Source: Marinobacter salexigens (GTDB taxonomy: Bacteria > Pseudomonadota > Gammaproteobacteria > Pseudomonadales > Oleiphilaceae). Taken from it: a DNA stretch of 64,000 nucleotides. The stretch covers positions 186,001 to 250,000 of the forward strand of contig NZ_NIHC01000004.1 in assembly GCF_002806945.1 (NCBI RefSeq), read 5' to 3'. Each line of letters starts with the position of its first letter. Positions within the stretch are counted from its first letter, which is position 1. The notes beneath the pieces are model-generated. The model was not told the origin of the DNA. It worked only from the letters and a program-made list of their open reading frames with translations, and did no database searches. The position numbers and the translations under genes were made by a program. Of the stretch, positions 35,309 to 44,341 are shown in pieces.

Positions 35309-35384
35309 GGGGCCATAGCTCAGCTGGGAGAGCGCAACACTGGCAGTGTTGAGGTCGACGGTTCGATCCCGTCTGGCTCCACCA
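35309..35384 (+). tRNA. tRNA-Ala (anticodon GGC)
   Basis: A 76-nt cloverleaf with acceptor arm GGGGCCA/TGGCTCC, D arm GCTCAGCTGGGAGAGC, anticodon stem CAACA/TGTTG with loop CTGGCAG, T arm GACGGTTCGATCCCGTC and an encoded ACCA end. The anticodon GGC reads GCC and GCU alanine codons. Confidence 0.97.
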
Positions 35385-35392
35385 ATTTTCTA

Positions 35393-35468
35393 GTCCCCTT
35401 CGTCTAGTGGCCTAGGACTCCGCCCTTTCACGGCGGCAACAGGGGTTCGAACCCCCTAGGGGACGCCA
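35393..35468 (+). tRNA. tRNA-Glu (anticodon TTC)
   Basis: A 76-nt cloverleaf with acceptor arm GTCCCCT/AGGGGAC, anticodon stem CCGCC/GGCGG around loop CTTTCAC, T arm AGGGGTTCGAACCCCCT and an encoded GCCA end. It starts 8 bp after tRNA-Ala and is probably processed from the same transcript. Confidence 0.97.
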
Positions 35469-35503
35469 ATACGGCTTTTCGGTTTAGTCCACCGGATAGC
35501 CAT

Positions 35504-35532
35504 CAAAAAAACCGCCTTCGGGCGGTTTTTTT
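35504..35532 (+). terminator. Rho-independent terminator of the tRNA operon
   Basis: AACCGCC-TTCG-GGCGGTT is a short strong hairpin with a UUCG tetraloop, flanked by A and T runs, 36 bp after tRNA-Glu. The symmetry would allow it to work from both sides. Confidence 0.92.
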
Positions 35533-35573
35533 GTGCCTGAAGAAAAGTGAAGTCCAGCTGTGTGCCACGAACC

Positions 35574-35678
35574 GTGAGCAGGGTGCCGCCTCCCAAAACA
35601 CGCCGTGAACCCATCCGTGGGGGCTTGGTGTTGCCATCCCTGGCAACACACAGTTTTGGGAGGCGGCACCCTTCTCAC
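35574..35678. repeat. 105-bp structured inverted-repeat element (MITE/REP-like)
   Basis: Outer arms of 26 bp (35574-35599 and 35653-35678) pair with a single mismatch; the inner 20 bp are perfect and include GTGCCGCCTCCCAAAAC. The 53-bp centre holds two more hairpins: CCCA-TCCG-TGGG (35610-35621) and GTGTTGCCA-TCCC-TGGCAACAC (35628-35649). Together they predict a cloverleaf. It lies between the tRNA terminator and the pterin-synthase gene, codes for nothing convincing, and looks like a non-autonomous mobile or REP-type element. Only one copy is in this window. Confidence 0.75.
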
Positions 35679-35715
35679 TTGACTGTAGAGTGGCCTGCTT
35701 TCAAGGCTTCTGGTA

Positions 35716-36567
35716 TTAGCGGGAGGCTATGGCGCCTTTACCAACACCTTCATAGGCTTTAACGAGAATCGTGTCAGATGGATGCTGTGCCTTGAGTTCA
35801 TCGGCGATGTGTGTGGCGATGAATTCAACCGTCGTATCGGTGTCCATCATGTAAACCCGCTTTTCGGGGAGGGTCAGGGAGAATTCGCCCTGGTTGGCCT
35901 CGTACTCGAAGGTGATGTAAGCCACGCCATTTTCTTCAACATGGCGTCGTACTACATCTTCTTCAGAGCCCACATAAATATCCTGCCATAACTCGGCCCA
36001 GGAGTGTTCCAGCTCTTCATCGCGCTTTCCATTGCGGTCAATGCGAATCGGTGATCGGTGGCCGTGAGCTATTCGCTGGCAATTGCCGAGGTGTTTTTTC
36101 AGGCCATGAACGTAATGATAGTGCGCGCCATCGATCACCTCTTCCCGCAGGTTGATCTGTACAGAGCTCACATTGCCCGGTAGAACTGCCAGGAGTTCAC
36201 GCTCAAGCAGAGCCGCCACTGCGGATGGTGTAACCCGGTCTGAAGAGAGCCATACAACGGCTTCGTCGGGAGAGCGGTGAATAATGTGGCTACCGTCGGA
36301 AAGGTTCCAGGTAAAAGTGTCGGGCGTGTCCTGGTGCCATGAAAAACCGTCGTAGCCCCGGGGTATTACCAGCCGGTGGTCCACGCGCTCATCTATGATG
36401 CGCTTGATGGTGCGCTTCACGTTGCTGAAATCAAATACCATGCCTTGGTCATCAAGCTCGCCTCCCAGCACAACGTCGGTAATCCAGCTTTCCCCTACCA
36501 ATCCGCGGGCGGGATCCAGGTAAGCAAAATCAATAACGGTGAGGTTGTCTACAAACAGGTGGTTCAT
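35716..36567 (-). CDS. 6-pyruvoyl-tetrahydropterin synthase/QueD-family protein, long form
   Basis: This 283-aa protein is about twice the length of QueD and appears to hold two T-fold halves. The first half has MVFDFSNVKRTIKRIIDERVDH and the second has NCQRIAHGHRSPIRI, reminiscent of the zinc and catalytic HGH motif, with one extra residue between Cys and His relative to the usual CxxxHGH. It probably acts on dihydroneopterin triphosphate or a related pterin, in queuosine or folate-like pathways. The exact reaction is unclear, and no other queuosine genes lie nearby. Confidence 0.82.
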   Translation of the reverse strand: MNHLFVDNLTVIDFAYLDPARGLVGESWITDVVLGGELDDQGMVFDFSNVKRTIKRIIDERVDHRLVIPRGYDGFSWHQDTPDTFTWNLSDGSHIIHRSPDEAVVWLSSDRVTPSAVAALLERELLAVLPGNVSSVQINLREEVIDGAHYHYVHGLKKHLGNCQRIAHGHRSPIRIDRNGKRDEELEHSWAELWQDIYVGSEEDVVRRHVEENGVAYITFEYEANQGEFSLTLPEKRVYMMDTDTTVEFIATHIADELKAQHPSDTILVKAYEGVGKGAIASR

Positions 36568-36641
36568 TAAAGGTCCGGGCGGGTATAGTTGAATGTTGGT
36601 GGGATTCTATCAAAAATCACCGGGGTGAGTGTTTTATCGGG

Positions 36642-37355
36642 TTGTGGCCGTGCGGTTCTTCTCGTCAGCCTTGCCAATATAACGTCTCTATCAGGAGCGA
36701 TATCATAACTGCCTCTCGTCGTGACATCGATCAGGATTTTCCGGCACTTGTTCTCGCTGCAGGCGCTTCCAGCCGCTTTGGGCGTCCTAAGGCTCTGTTG
36801 AACCTGAGTGGGCAGGTTGGGTGTAGCCTTACTTTGCTGGACAATGCCATAGGGCAAGGCAAATTGCTCAGCTGTGATGTGCGGGTTGTGTGTGGTGCCT
36901 GGTATCCGCTGATTCGTTTTCGTTGTCGCTTGCAGCCTTCCCGCTGGGTGCATGTGGCTGACTGGCATCAGGGCATGGCGGCCTCATTGGTGGCGGGTAT
37001 TCGTGGCCTAGGGCCTCAGGTGAAGGGCGTGTTTGTATTGGTTGCGGACCAGCCGCTGCTGAACAGAGAGGCTCTCAGAGCTTTTGGCGACACCGCGAGA
37101 GGTTTTCCAGAGCTGCCGGCAGCGGCAAACTATGGAAGGCGCCCGGGTGTACCTGCTTATTTGCCACGCTGGCTGTGGCCCGAGGTGCTGGCACTGGAGG
37201 GTGATCGGGGGGCAGGGCGATTACTGGAAGAGGTGAGTGCGACCCGGTTTGATATTCCGGGTGTCCATGATGACATAGACACCCCGGAAGATTGGAAAAG
37301 AGTTCGCGAAGTGCTTAGCCGAACAGGCCTGCAAGCCAGGCAATTCCGAGGCTGA
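36642..37355 (+). CDS. MobA/MocA-like nucleotidyltransferase
   Basis: This protein of up to 237 aa has the NTP-transferase signature [20 protein letters not shown] and later VLVADQPLL and a C-terminal [10 protein letters not shown], typical of molybdenum cofactor cytidylyl- or guanylyltransferases. The start is uncertain. The only standard start is a TTG at 36642 with no ribosome site, while AGGAG at 36693-36697 sits 7 nt before an in-frame ATA (36705). The conserved domain begins just after that point. No molybdoenzyme gene is adjacent. Its 3' end overlaps the convergent response-regulator gene by 41 bp. Confidence 0.85.
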   Translation: MWPCGSSRQPCQYNVSIRSDIITASRRDIDQDFPALVLAAGASSRFGRPKALLNLSGQVGCSLTLLDNAIGQGKLLSCDVRVVCGAWYPLIRFRCRLQPSRWVHVADWHQGMAASLVAGIRGLGPQVKGVFVLVADQPLLNREALRAFGDTARGFPELPAAANYGRRPGVPAYLPRWLWPEVLALEGDRGAGRLLEEVSATRFDIPGVHDDIDTPEDWKRVREVLSRTGLQARQFRG

Positions 37356-38349
37356 AGACCCCAAGACTAACCGCCAGCCCAACAGTGTATATTCTGGAGG
37401 AGGCAGAGCGCTGTTGAGCTACAAACAGGTCGATGGTGCGCTGGGCGATATCTTCAGCTGTTTCACGGGAAATCTCGTGTGCTTGCTGTATGGCTTCGGA
37501 TTGCAGCGTTTGCCAGAACTCAGTGTCGATAGTCTGTACGCTGGTAATATGATCTTTGAGCTCGGCCATATGATTGCCGGTAAAGCCTGAGTTGCGTGAG
37601 AGCTCTTTTTTGAGGTCGGCAAGTTCCCGGCCCAGGCTGAGGTTTACCTCAGCGGCAACATCATCGCGCAGGTGTTGTGTGCGCTCTTCTACCATTTCGC
37701 TCATGGCATTCAGTCGCTCTTCAATCAGATTGTCCTGCTTTTCACGGGAGTCATTCAGGGCACGATTGAGTTGATCGAACTGCTCGTCGAACAATGAGCT
37801 GAGCAACTCATGAAGGCGGTTGTTGACCTGGCTTTGTGCTGAAGAGCGTGAGATCTGCTCTATCAGGTCGCTTGTGAGAGGTACGGTGCTGGCTGCCTTA
37901 TTGCCATTGGTGGCAGGCTCAGGGCTGTCCATTTCCGGTTCGGAAAGCGGTGGTGCGGGCAGCGTTCCGTCTTTTACGTCGCTGGCCAGTTGGTCTAGCA
38001 CCAGGCCAAGGCCGTCAGGATGGGTTGGTTTCGTCAGGATATTGTAAACCCCGAAATTTCTCGCTTCTTTGGTGAAAGACGATGACTTTTGGGACGTACA
38101 CATAATAATGGGAATGCTGGCGGTTTCCGGATTGCTCTTGATCGCTTTAGTGGCTTCAACGCCATTCATTCCGGGCATCAGGTGGTCCATAAAGATGACG
38201 TCCGGGTGTTCATTGCTGTCAAGAAAATCCAGGGCTTCTTCAGCAGAACCTGCCATTTTGACATTCATTTCGCGACTTTCCAGCAGTTTGCTCAGCGCAA
38301 ACCTGGCTACCTTGGAGTCGTCCACCAGAAGAGCATTCTTGATCGTCAT
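37315..38349 (-). CDS. Tail-anchored response regulator with coiled coil
   Basis: This 344-aa protein starts with a CheY-type receiver (about 1-125): acidic pocket VDDS, phospho-Asp in [13 protein letters not shown], and the conserved Thr/Lys region MCTSQ and TKP. A proline-rich linker leads to a long helical, probably coiled-coil section (about 165-320; many Glu/Arg/Leu heptads). The last 20 residues are a single membrane helix ([21 protein letters not shown]). No DNA-binding or enzymatic output domain is seen. It follows a PEGA-MORN protein gene by 62 bp on the same strand. A signalling or scaffolding role at the inner membrane is inferred. Confidence 0.88.
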   Translation of the reverse strand: MTIKNALLVDDSKVARFALSKLLESREMNVKMAGSAEEALDFLDSNEHPDVIFMDHLMPGMNGVEATKAIKSNPETASIPIIMCTSQKSSSFTKEARNFGVYNILTKPTHPDGLGLVLDQLASDVKDGTLPAPPLSEPEMDSPEPATNGNKAASTVPLTSDLIEQISRSSAQSQVNNRLHELLSSLFDEQFDQLNRALNDSREKQDNLIEERLNAMSEMVEERTQHLRDDVAAEVNLSLGRELADLKKELSRNSGFTGNHMAELKDHITSVQTIDTEFWQTLQSEAIQQAHEISRETAEDIAQRTIDLFVAQQRSASSRIYTVGLAVSLGVFSLGIAWLAGLFG

Positions 38350-38411
38350 CCTTACTACCTCAAGCTGTTGCTTCTATCGCGTTGGTTATCGGGCTGGTTT
38401 TACTGTTATAG

Positions 38412-39644
38412 CTACCAGCCTTCGAGTTTCGGGCACTGTGTTGCCCTGTAGCTTTTGTCCCGATAACACACGCCGGGCTCTGTGGTGCGGGCAGTGAAGA
38501 TTTCACCTGCGGCAGTGGTCAGACGAACCTGTCCATAGGGTTCACCGTGGCGGAAGCTCGCCTCAATTGAGCTGCCATTCGGGTTGCGCAACAAGCCGGT
38601 ACCGTGGAATTTTCCTTCAATATACTCGCCTTCGTACTTCTTGCCATTAGCAAAAACTTCCGAGCCGCGGCCATGGAAACTGCCATTGGAAAAATCACCT
38701 TCATAGTGGCGGCCATCGGGATACGTGAGGGTGCCGCGCCCGTGAAAGTCGCTGTTACGGAAGCCTCCCACATACAACATGCCGTCGGCCGTTGTCAGAG
38801 AGCCATGGCCGTTCAGGCGCCCCTGTGACCACTCTCCGGTCAGGATGTCACCATTGGCAAGCGTTAGCGTGCCCTGACCGTGGAACGCATCAGCCGTAAA
38901 CTGACCCGTGTAGCGGGAGCCATCTGCATCGCGCCATTCGCCTTCGCCAGAGCGCTTGCCTTTGTCCCAGTCGCCCTCATAGCGGGTGCCGTCCGGATAC
39001 CAGGCAGTGCCGGAGCCATGAAAGGCGCCATCTGCAAACTGACCTTCATATTTCAGGCCATCGTTGTCTTCATAGGTTCCGTCGCCGGTTTTTATGCCGC
39101 CTCTCCAGGTGCCATTTTGGTAATTAACGGTGGTATAGGCTTCCAGTTTACCTACGAGGGTCAGCTCGCTGCCAGCGTCGAGGGCGATGCTTTGCTGCCA
39201 GGAGCGGAACCCGGATTTGCTGATCGTAATATCGTATTTGCCCGGGGCCAGCTCAAGGTCCAGGCGTGTTGCGCCGTAATCTTTGCCGTTGATTTCTACC
39301 CGGTCGCCTGCCACATTCGAGCGCAGTGTAAGTGCACCTGTTGTCGGGGGCGGAGGCAGCTCCGGTTCGGCCTCGGGTGTATTTTCCACCATAGCCGCTG
39401 GCGGCTCTGCAGAAGCCAGCATTACTGGTTCTTGTACAGACGCGGGTACAGGCGCTTCAGCAACTGTTTGTTTATTTTCCGGTGCGACCGGCTGGTTGGC
39501 TGGCTTGAGTGGCAATTCGCTTTGTAAGGTTTGCTTTGATGCATAAGCGAAGGATAATTCGCTACGAACGGAAGCAAAGCCGGCTGTTACCAGAAGCATA
39601 AGAGCCAAGGCATTCAAAAACAAAAGTGGTCTGAAATCGACCAT
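38412..39644 (-). CDS. PEGA and MORN-repeat protein, membrane-anchored
   Basis: This 410-aa protein has an N-terminal membrane segment (about 7-24), a Pro/Ala/Glu-rich linker, a PEGA domain (about 105-170; VEINGKDYGATRLDLELAPG) and eight to nine MORN repeats of 23 residues (about 175-375), such as YEGQFADGAFHGSGTAWYPDG. The C-terminus has two Cys (GVCYRDKSYRATQCP) that could form a disulfide. The bulk is probably periplasmic. MORN and PEGA modules bind lipids or carbohydrate surfaces in other proteins; the role here is unknown. It lies directly upstream of the tail-anchored response regulator. Confidence 0.88.
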   Translation of the reverse strand: MVDFRPLLFLNALALMLLVTAGFASVRSELSFAYASKQTLQSELPLKPANQPVAPENKQTVAEAPVPASVQEPVMLASAEPPAAMVENTPEAEPELPPPPTTGALTLRSNVAGDRVEINGKDYGATRLDLELAPGKYDITISKSGFRSWQQSIALDAGSELTLVGKLEAYTTVNYQNGTWRGGIKTGDGTYEDNDGLKYEGQFADGAFHGSGTAWYPDGTRYEGDWDKGKRSGEGEWRDADGSRYTGQFTADAFHGQGTLTLANGDILTGEWSQGRLNGHGSLTTADGMLYVGGFRNSDFHGRGTLTYPDGRHYEGDFSNGSFHGRGSEVFANGKKYEGEYIEGKFHGTGLLRNPNGSSIEASFRHGEPYGQVRLTTAAGEIFTARTTEPGVCYRDKSYRATQCPKLEGW

Positions 39645-39757
39645 GGCGAAACCTCTTGATCCTGCATTCTACAAATTCGCTAGCAAGTTCATCTTACCCA
39701 GCGAGAGGGGAGTTATGTAACAGAAAGTGACTGAACTTGGCGAGAATGCTGGCCAAA

Positions 39758-40219
39758 TCACACTTTGGCCGGAAGCTGTTCATGGTTGAGCTGCTCCCAG
39801 GCCCTCATGTAGACATCGGCCTCATATTCATAGGGGGACTTGAAGGGGGTCAGAACAAAATCAAACACCAGGAAGAAGAAGCCAACGGATGCCCAGGCAG
39901 TGATCAAGGTGCTGAGTGTCGTGGCCTGTACTTCCGGGTTGGAATTCACAAAATCCTGCAACAGCGGGATCAAGTCTGACGCCATTACAACGGGGTTGAA
40001 ACTGGACAGCACCAACGGTATCCAAAAAGCCATGAAGACGGGAAAAAAGCCGAATGACCAGAGCAGGCGGCGCGCCAGGTAAATAACTACCTCGCGCCAG
40101 AAGCGTTGTCGTACCTCCGGGGATTTACGGATGCGCTTGATATACTCACGCCTCTCTGTCCAGTAGGCGGCGACTTCGGGAGCCTGGATGGCTTTTTCAG
40201 GGCCTGACGTTGTGCTCAT
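39758..40219 (-). CDS. Uncharacterised two-helix membrane protein
   Basis: This 153-aa protein is not recognised. It has a basic N-terminal cytoplasmic region (about 1-48; RREYIKRIRKSPEVRQRF), a membrane helix (about 52-74), a short loop and a second helix (about 103-127), and a polar acidic end. It is first in a minus-strand trio with the PEGA-MORN protein and the response regulator, separated from the former by 113 bp. Whether they share a transcript is unclear. Confidence 0.8.
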   Translation of the reverse strand: MSTTSGPEKAIQAPEVAAYWTERREYIKRIRKSPEVRQRFWREVVIYLARRLLWSFGFFPVFMAFWIPLVLSSFNPVVMASDLIPLLQDFVNSNPEVQATTLSTLITAWASVGFFFLVFDFVLTPFKSPYEYEADVYMRAWEQLNHEQLPAKV

Positions 40220-40320
40220 GGATCTGGTAGCTGCCTTTATTGCGGGGTGACGGATACATGATGATTGATACTACGTGTTACCCTGTCATTCTCCAATTGT
40301 TTAACGACAGGATAGTTTGA

Positions 40321-43245
40321 ATGGCTGCAGTGATCGATAACGCAATCCACCCGGCTTTTGAGAAGCTTCGCAGTCACCGGATTGATACGCTTAATCTTGA
40401 TGTTGAAGAGTATCGTCATAGAAAAACCGGTGCCCGCCATCTCCATCTCGCGGCGGATAACGACGAAAACGTATTTTTTGTGGCGCTAAGAACCTTCCCG
40501 ATGGATTCTACCGGCGTTGCCCACATTCTTGAACACACGGCATTGTGTGGTAGTGAGCGCTATCCCGTTCGTGATCCGTTTTTCATGATGATTCGCCGTT
40601 CGCTGAACACGTTCATGAACGCGTTCACCAGCAGCGACTGGACAGCTTATCCTTTTGCAAGTATGAACCGAAAGGATTTCGATAACCTGCTGTCTGTTTA
40701 CCTGGATTCGGTGTTTTTCTCCAAGCTGGATCCGCTGGATTTTGCTCAGGAAGGGCATCGGCTTGAATTCGACAAGCCGGATGACCCAAGTACCGATCTG
40801 GTCTATCGGGGCGTTGTCTACAATGAAATGAAAGGTGCGATGAGTTCGCCCACCTCTCAGCTCTGGCAGAACCTGAGCAGTCATTTGTTCCCGACCACTA
40901 CCTACCATTACAACAGTGGTGGTGAACCGGATCATATCGTTGATCTCAGTTACGACGACCTGATCCGCTTCTACAAGCACCATTACCATCCCAGCAACGC
41001 AATTTTTGCCACCTACGGCAATATCCCGGCTCATGAGCACCATGAGCGGTTTGAAGAGCTGGCTTTGAAGCGTTTCGACAAGCTGGATATCGAACTGCCG
41101 GTGCGTGACGAAAAGCGCATGTATGCGCCGGTTCGTGTAGAACAGGCATACGGTGTGGCCGAGGGAGAAGAGACGACTGATAAAACCCATATTGTTATGG
41201 GCTGGTTGCTGGGACACAGTTTTGATTTGCAGGAAAATCTCGAAGGGCAGCTTTTGTCTGCGGTGCTGTTGGAAAACAGTGCATCGCCGTTGATGCGAGC
41301 GCTGGAAACAACCGACATTGGCCAGGCTCCGTCGCCCATGTGCGGGTTGGAAGATTCCAATCGGGAAATGACCTTTGTTTGCGGTATTGAGGGTAGCGAA
41401 CCGGAGAAGCAAAAAGATCTGGAAGCGCTGGTCGAGGCCACGCTTCAGAAAGTGGTTGAAGACGGCGTCAGTGAGGATCGTCTGGAAGCGATTCTTCATC
41501 AGCTGGAATTGCATCAGCGTGAAATTGCCGGGGACAGTTTCCCTTATGGTCTTCAGCTCATTATGAGCGCCATAGCCCCGATGGTTCACGGTGGCGACCC
41601 CGTTGAACTACTGGATCTGGAGCCGGTTCTGGCCACACTGCGCGAGAAAATTCGTGATCCGCAGTATGTCCCGGGCCTGATTCGCAGCAAGTTGCTGGAA
41701 AACCCCCACAGGGTCACTCTCACTCTGAGGCCGGACGACAAACTGGATACGCGCCGTCAGAAAGCTATTCAGGAAGCCCTTGCACAACGCAAGGCAGAGC
41801 TCACCAGTGAGGAGGTCGCGCAGATTGTGGAGCGCGCCAAAGCGTTGGAAGAGCGGCAGATGCGCAAGGACGATGACTCTATCCTCCCGAAAGTGGATCT
41901 GACTGATGTACCGCTGCAAATGCCTGAACCGGAAGCCCGTTTTGATGGGGATATCTCCGCAACTGTCTTCGCGCGTGGAACCAACGGGCTGATTTACCAG
42001 CAGATTGTGTTGCCGCTGCCTGATCTGACTGAGGAGGAACTGTTGCTCCTGCCGTATTACGGCGCACTGATTTCAGAAGTTGGGTGTGGTGGGCTGGATT
42101 ACCTTCAGATGCAGGACCGGATTTCAGCTGAGTCTGGTGGTATTGGCGCCTCGTTCACCGCCAAAGGCCGTGTTGATGATGTACAGAATCTTTCCGGCCA
42201 CATAATTTTCAGCGGTAAGGCTTTGGCCCGCAATCGAACGGCATTGACGAAGTTACTCCGTGACGTATACACCAGTGCCCGATTTGATGAAAAGGATCGT
42301 ATTCAGGAAATTATTGCCCAGATTCGTGCACGTAGGGAGCAGGCAGTCACCGGCAATGGCCATGCACTGGCTATGGGAGCTGCATCCCAGGGGTTGAGCC
42401 CTGGCGCCTGGCTGACTTTCCGCCTTGGTGGTTTAGCGGGAATTCGTGGAACCAAAGAACTGGATCAGTCTCTGAAGGATCCGGCAGCACTTGATGCCTT
42501 CTGTCTGAGACTGACAAGCTTGCACGACAAGATTCGCCAGCAGGCTCGCCAGTTCCTGGTCATAGGAGAGGAAGAGCAACTTCCTGCATTACTTGACGAT
42601 CTCAAGTCCTGCTGGCAAGGCGATGAGGGTGCAGAGTCTTCACACTGGAGTATGGACCCTGTGAACTTCGCAACCCGCGAAGCCTGGTTAACTTCCACTC
42701 AGGTCAACTTTTGCGCGCGTGCCTACAGCACAGTACCGATCGAACATCCGGATGCCGCTCCACTCACTGTGCTGGGTGGCTTTTTGCGCAATGGTTATTT
42801 GCACAGGGCTATCCGGGAGAAGGGTGGCGCCTATGGTGGTGGAGCCTCCCAGGATAGTGTGAATGGTACTTTCCGCTTCTTCTCATACCGGGATCCGCGC
42901 CTGGCTGAAACCCTTGAGGATTTCGATAAGGCACTGGTGTGGCTTCAGGAAACTGACCATGATTACCAGGAGTTGGAAGAGTCCATTCTCGGGGTGATTA
43001 GCCAACTGGACCGGCCGCGCTCTCCTGCAGGTGCTGCACGTCATGCGTTCCACAACAAGCTGTTCGGACGCAGTGCTGAGCAGCAGGCACGATTCCGGGA
43101 GCGTGTATTGTCAGTCACTCTTGAAGATTTAAAGCGTGTTGCGGCAAACTGGCTGGTGCCTGAGAAGGCAAGCACAGCAGTAGTAACTGGCCCGGAAAAC
43201 CGCGCCCTTGCTGAAGGGTTGGGGCTGGCTATTCAGGAGCTATAA
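40321..43245 (+). CDS. M16C insulinase-family zinc peptidase, PreP-like
   Basis: This 974-aa peptidase has the inverted zinc motif HxxEH as HILEH (67-71) in STGVAHILEHTALCGS, the distal Glu region (VYNEMKGAM) and two homologous halves typical of M16C, the presequence-protease group. A second-half R/Y region (IREKGGAYGGGA) matches the substrate-binding signature. There is no signal peptide, so it should be cytoplasmic and may degrade peptides. It is followed by a strong terminator. Confidence 0.94.
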   Translation: MAAVIDNAIHPAFEKLRSHRIDTLNLDVEEYRHRKTGARHLHLAADNDENVFFVALRTFPMDSTGVAHILEHTALCGSERYPVRDPFFMMIRRSLNTFMNAFTSSDWTAYPFASMNRKDFDNLLSVYLDSVFFSKLDPLDFAQEGHRLEFDKPDDPSTDLVYRGVVYNEMKGAMSSPTSQLWQNLSSHLFPTTTYHYNSGGEPDHIVDLSYDDLIRFYKHHYHPSNAIFATYGNIPAHEHHERFEELALKRFDKLDIELPVRDEKRMYAPVRVEQAYGVAEGEETTDKTHIVMGWLLGHSFDLQENLEGQLLSAVLLENSASPLMRALETTDIGQAPSPMCGLEDSNREMTFVCGIEGSEPEKQKDLEALVEATLQKVVEDGVSEDRLEAILHQLELHQREIAGDSFPYGLQLIMSAIAPMVHGGDPVELLDLEPVLATLREKIRDPQYVPGLIRSKLLENPHRVTLTLRPDDKLDTRRQKAIQEALAQRKAELTSEEVAQIVERAKALEERQMRKDDDSILPKVDLTDVPLQMPEPEARFDGDISATVFARGTNGLIYQQIVLPLPDLTEEELLLLPYYGALISEVGCGGLDYLQMQDRISAESGGIGASFTAKGRVDDVQNLSGHIIFSGKALARNRTALTKLLRDVYTSARFDEKDRIQEIIAQIRARREQAVTGNGHALAMGAASQGLSPGAWLTFRLGGLAGIRGTKELDQSLKDPAALDAFCLRLTSLHDKIRQQARQFLVIGEEEQLPALLDDLKSCWQGDEGAESSHWSMDPVNFATREAWLTSTQVNFCARAYSTVPIEHPDAAPLTVLGGFLRNGYLHRAIREKGGAYGGGASQDSVNGTFRFFSYRDPRLAETLEDFDKALVWLQETDHDYQELEESILGVISQLDRPRSPAGAARHAFHNKLFGRSAEQQARFRERVLSVTLEDLKRVAANWLVPEKASTAVVTGPENRALAEGLGLAIQEL

Positions 43246-43251
43246 GGTGAG

Positions 43252-43289
43252 GTGCAGGCTGGTCGCTAGCGGCCAGCCTGCACTTTTTT
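43252..43289 (+). terminator. Rho-independent terminator after the M16C peptidase
   Basis: GTGCAGGCTGG pairs perfectly with CCAGCCTGCAC around a self-complementary loop and is followed by TTTTTT, 7 bp after the peptidase stop codon. Confidence 0.93.
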
Positions 43290-43301
43290 GCCGGTTTTAT
43301 A

Positions 43302-44117
43302 TCAGCGGTTCCGCTTCAGCCCGGTAGTAGCCATGATGCGCGTTGAAATTTCTTCAACGGAGTAGGCCGTGGTATTCAGGAAGGGAATGCGTTCCCTCCG
43401 GTACATCAGCTCGATTTCTTCAATTTCGTGCATGCACTGTTGAATGGACGAATATCTTGAATTGGGCCTCCGTTCATTACGGATGGTTGCCAATCTCTCT
43501 GGTTCAATTGTCAGTCCAAAAATCTTTTCCTTATGAGGCCGCAGGGCTTTGGGCATCTGTTGATCTGACAAATCATCTTCAGTTATTGGGTAATTTGCTG
43601 CTTTTACGCCGTATTGCAGCGCCAGGTACAGGCAGGTGGGCGTTTTCCCGCTACGGGATGCACCAACAAGGATCAGGTCTGCATCATCGTAATGCCGCGT
43701 GCGTGCGCCATCATCGTTGTCCAGCGCGAAGTTCACAGCGTCGATGCGGCGTTCGTAGACACCCTCGTTATTGATCGCATGGGATTTGCCCACGGAGTAG
43801 GAGGACGAAGACTGCAGCTCACTCTCCAACGGTTTCAGGAAGGTGCCGAAAATATCCACCATGAAACCCTGGGCGTCCGAGATAACTTCGCGAATGGAGC
43901 TGTCCAGAATTGTATCAAAGACCAGAGGGCGGGCGCCGTCGACTTCTGCTGCGTTGTTTATCCGCTTGACCATGTCCCGGGCTTTTTCAACATCGTCTAT
44001 GTAAGGTACGGTAATCCTCTCAAAATCAATTTTATCGAATTGGGCGAGGAGGCTGTGGCCGAGGGCTTCGGCAGTAATGCCAGTGCCGTCTGAAATGAAG
44101 AAGGCTGTACGTTTCAT
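43302..44117 (-). CDS. ppsR: PEP synthetase regulatory protein (bifunctional kinase/phosphorylase)
   Basis: This 271-aa DUF299 protein inactivates PEP synthase by ADP-dependent phosphorylation of a Thr and reactivates it by Pi-dependent dephosphorylation. The P-loop-like motif is [15 protein letters not shown] (about 152-166); the N-terminus [19 protein letters not shown] is highly conserved. It is divergent from ppsA with 224 bp between start codons, which is the usual pairing. Confidence 0.96.
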   Translation of the reverse strand: MKRTAFFISDGTGITAEALGHSLLAQFDKIDFERITVPYIDDVEKARDMVKRINNAAEVDGARPLVFDTILDSSIREVISDAQGFMVDIFGTFLKPLESELQSSSSYSVGKSHAINNEGVYERRIDAVNFALDNDDGARTRHYDDADLILVGASRSGKTPTCLYLALQYGVKAANYPITEDDLSDQQMPKALRPHKEKIFGLTIEPERLATIRNERRPNSRYSSIQQCMHEIEEIELMYRRERIPFLNTTAYSVEEISTRIMATTGLKRNR

Positions 44118-44341
44118 GATGTCTTTCCGGGTTTGTTTCAGGAGGATTGTCAGGGCGCTTGTGCCAGGGTAACACTGGAAAGTTACGTGTACTTTCTCTG
44201 AGGCTCCCTAGGTAAATTCCGATGGTTACAGTATCATACACGGCAAGTTGGAGACTCCGCAGTGGTTATTGTCTGCATTTAACACTTGCTGCCGCTGGCC
44301 TGGTTTTATTCTTTTGTACATAGATTCAAGGGAGACACGCT

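Noticed and set aside
35504..35532. The tRNA terminator as part of the 105-bp repeat element
   Set aside because: The terminator is separated by about 40 bp from the outer arms and is an ordinary UUCG-loop terminator.
36567..36968. A 133-codon minus-strand frame upstream of the pterin-synthase-family gene
   Set aside because: It covers the conserved N-terminal motif of the MobA-like gene on the other strand and its translation looks random.
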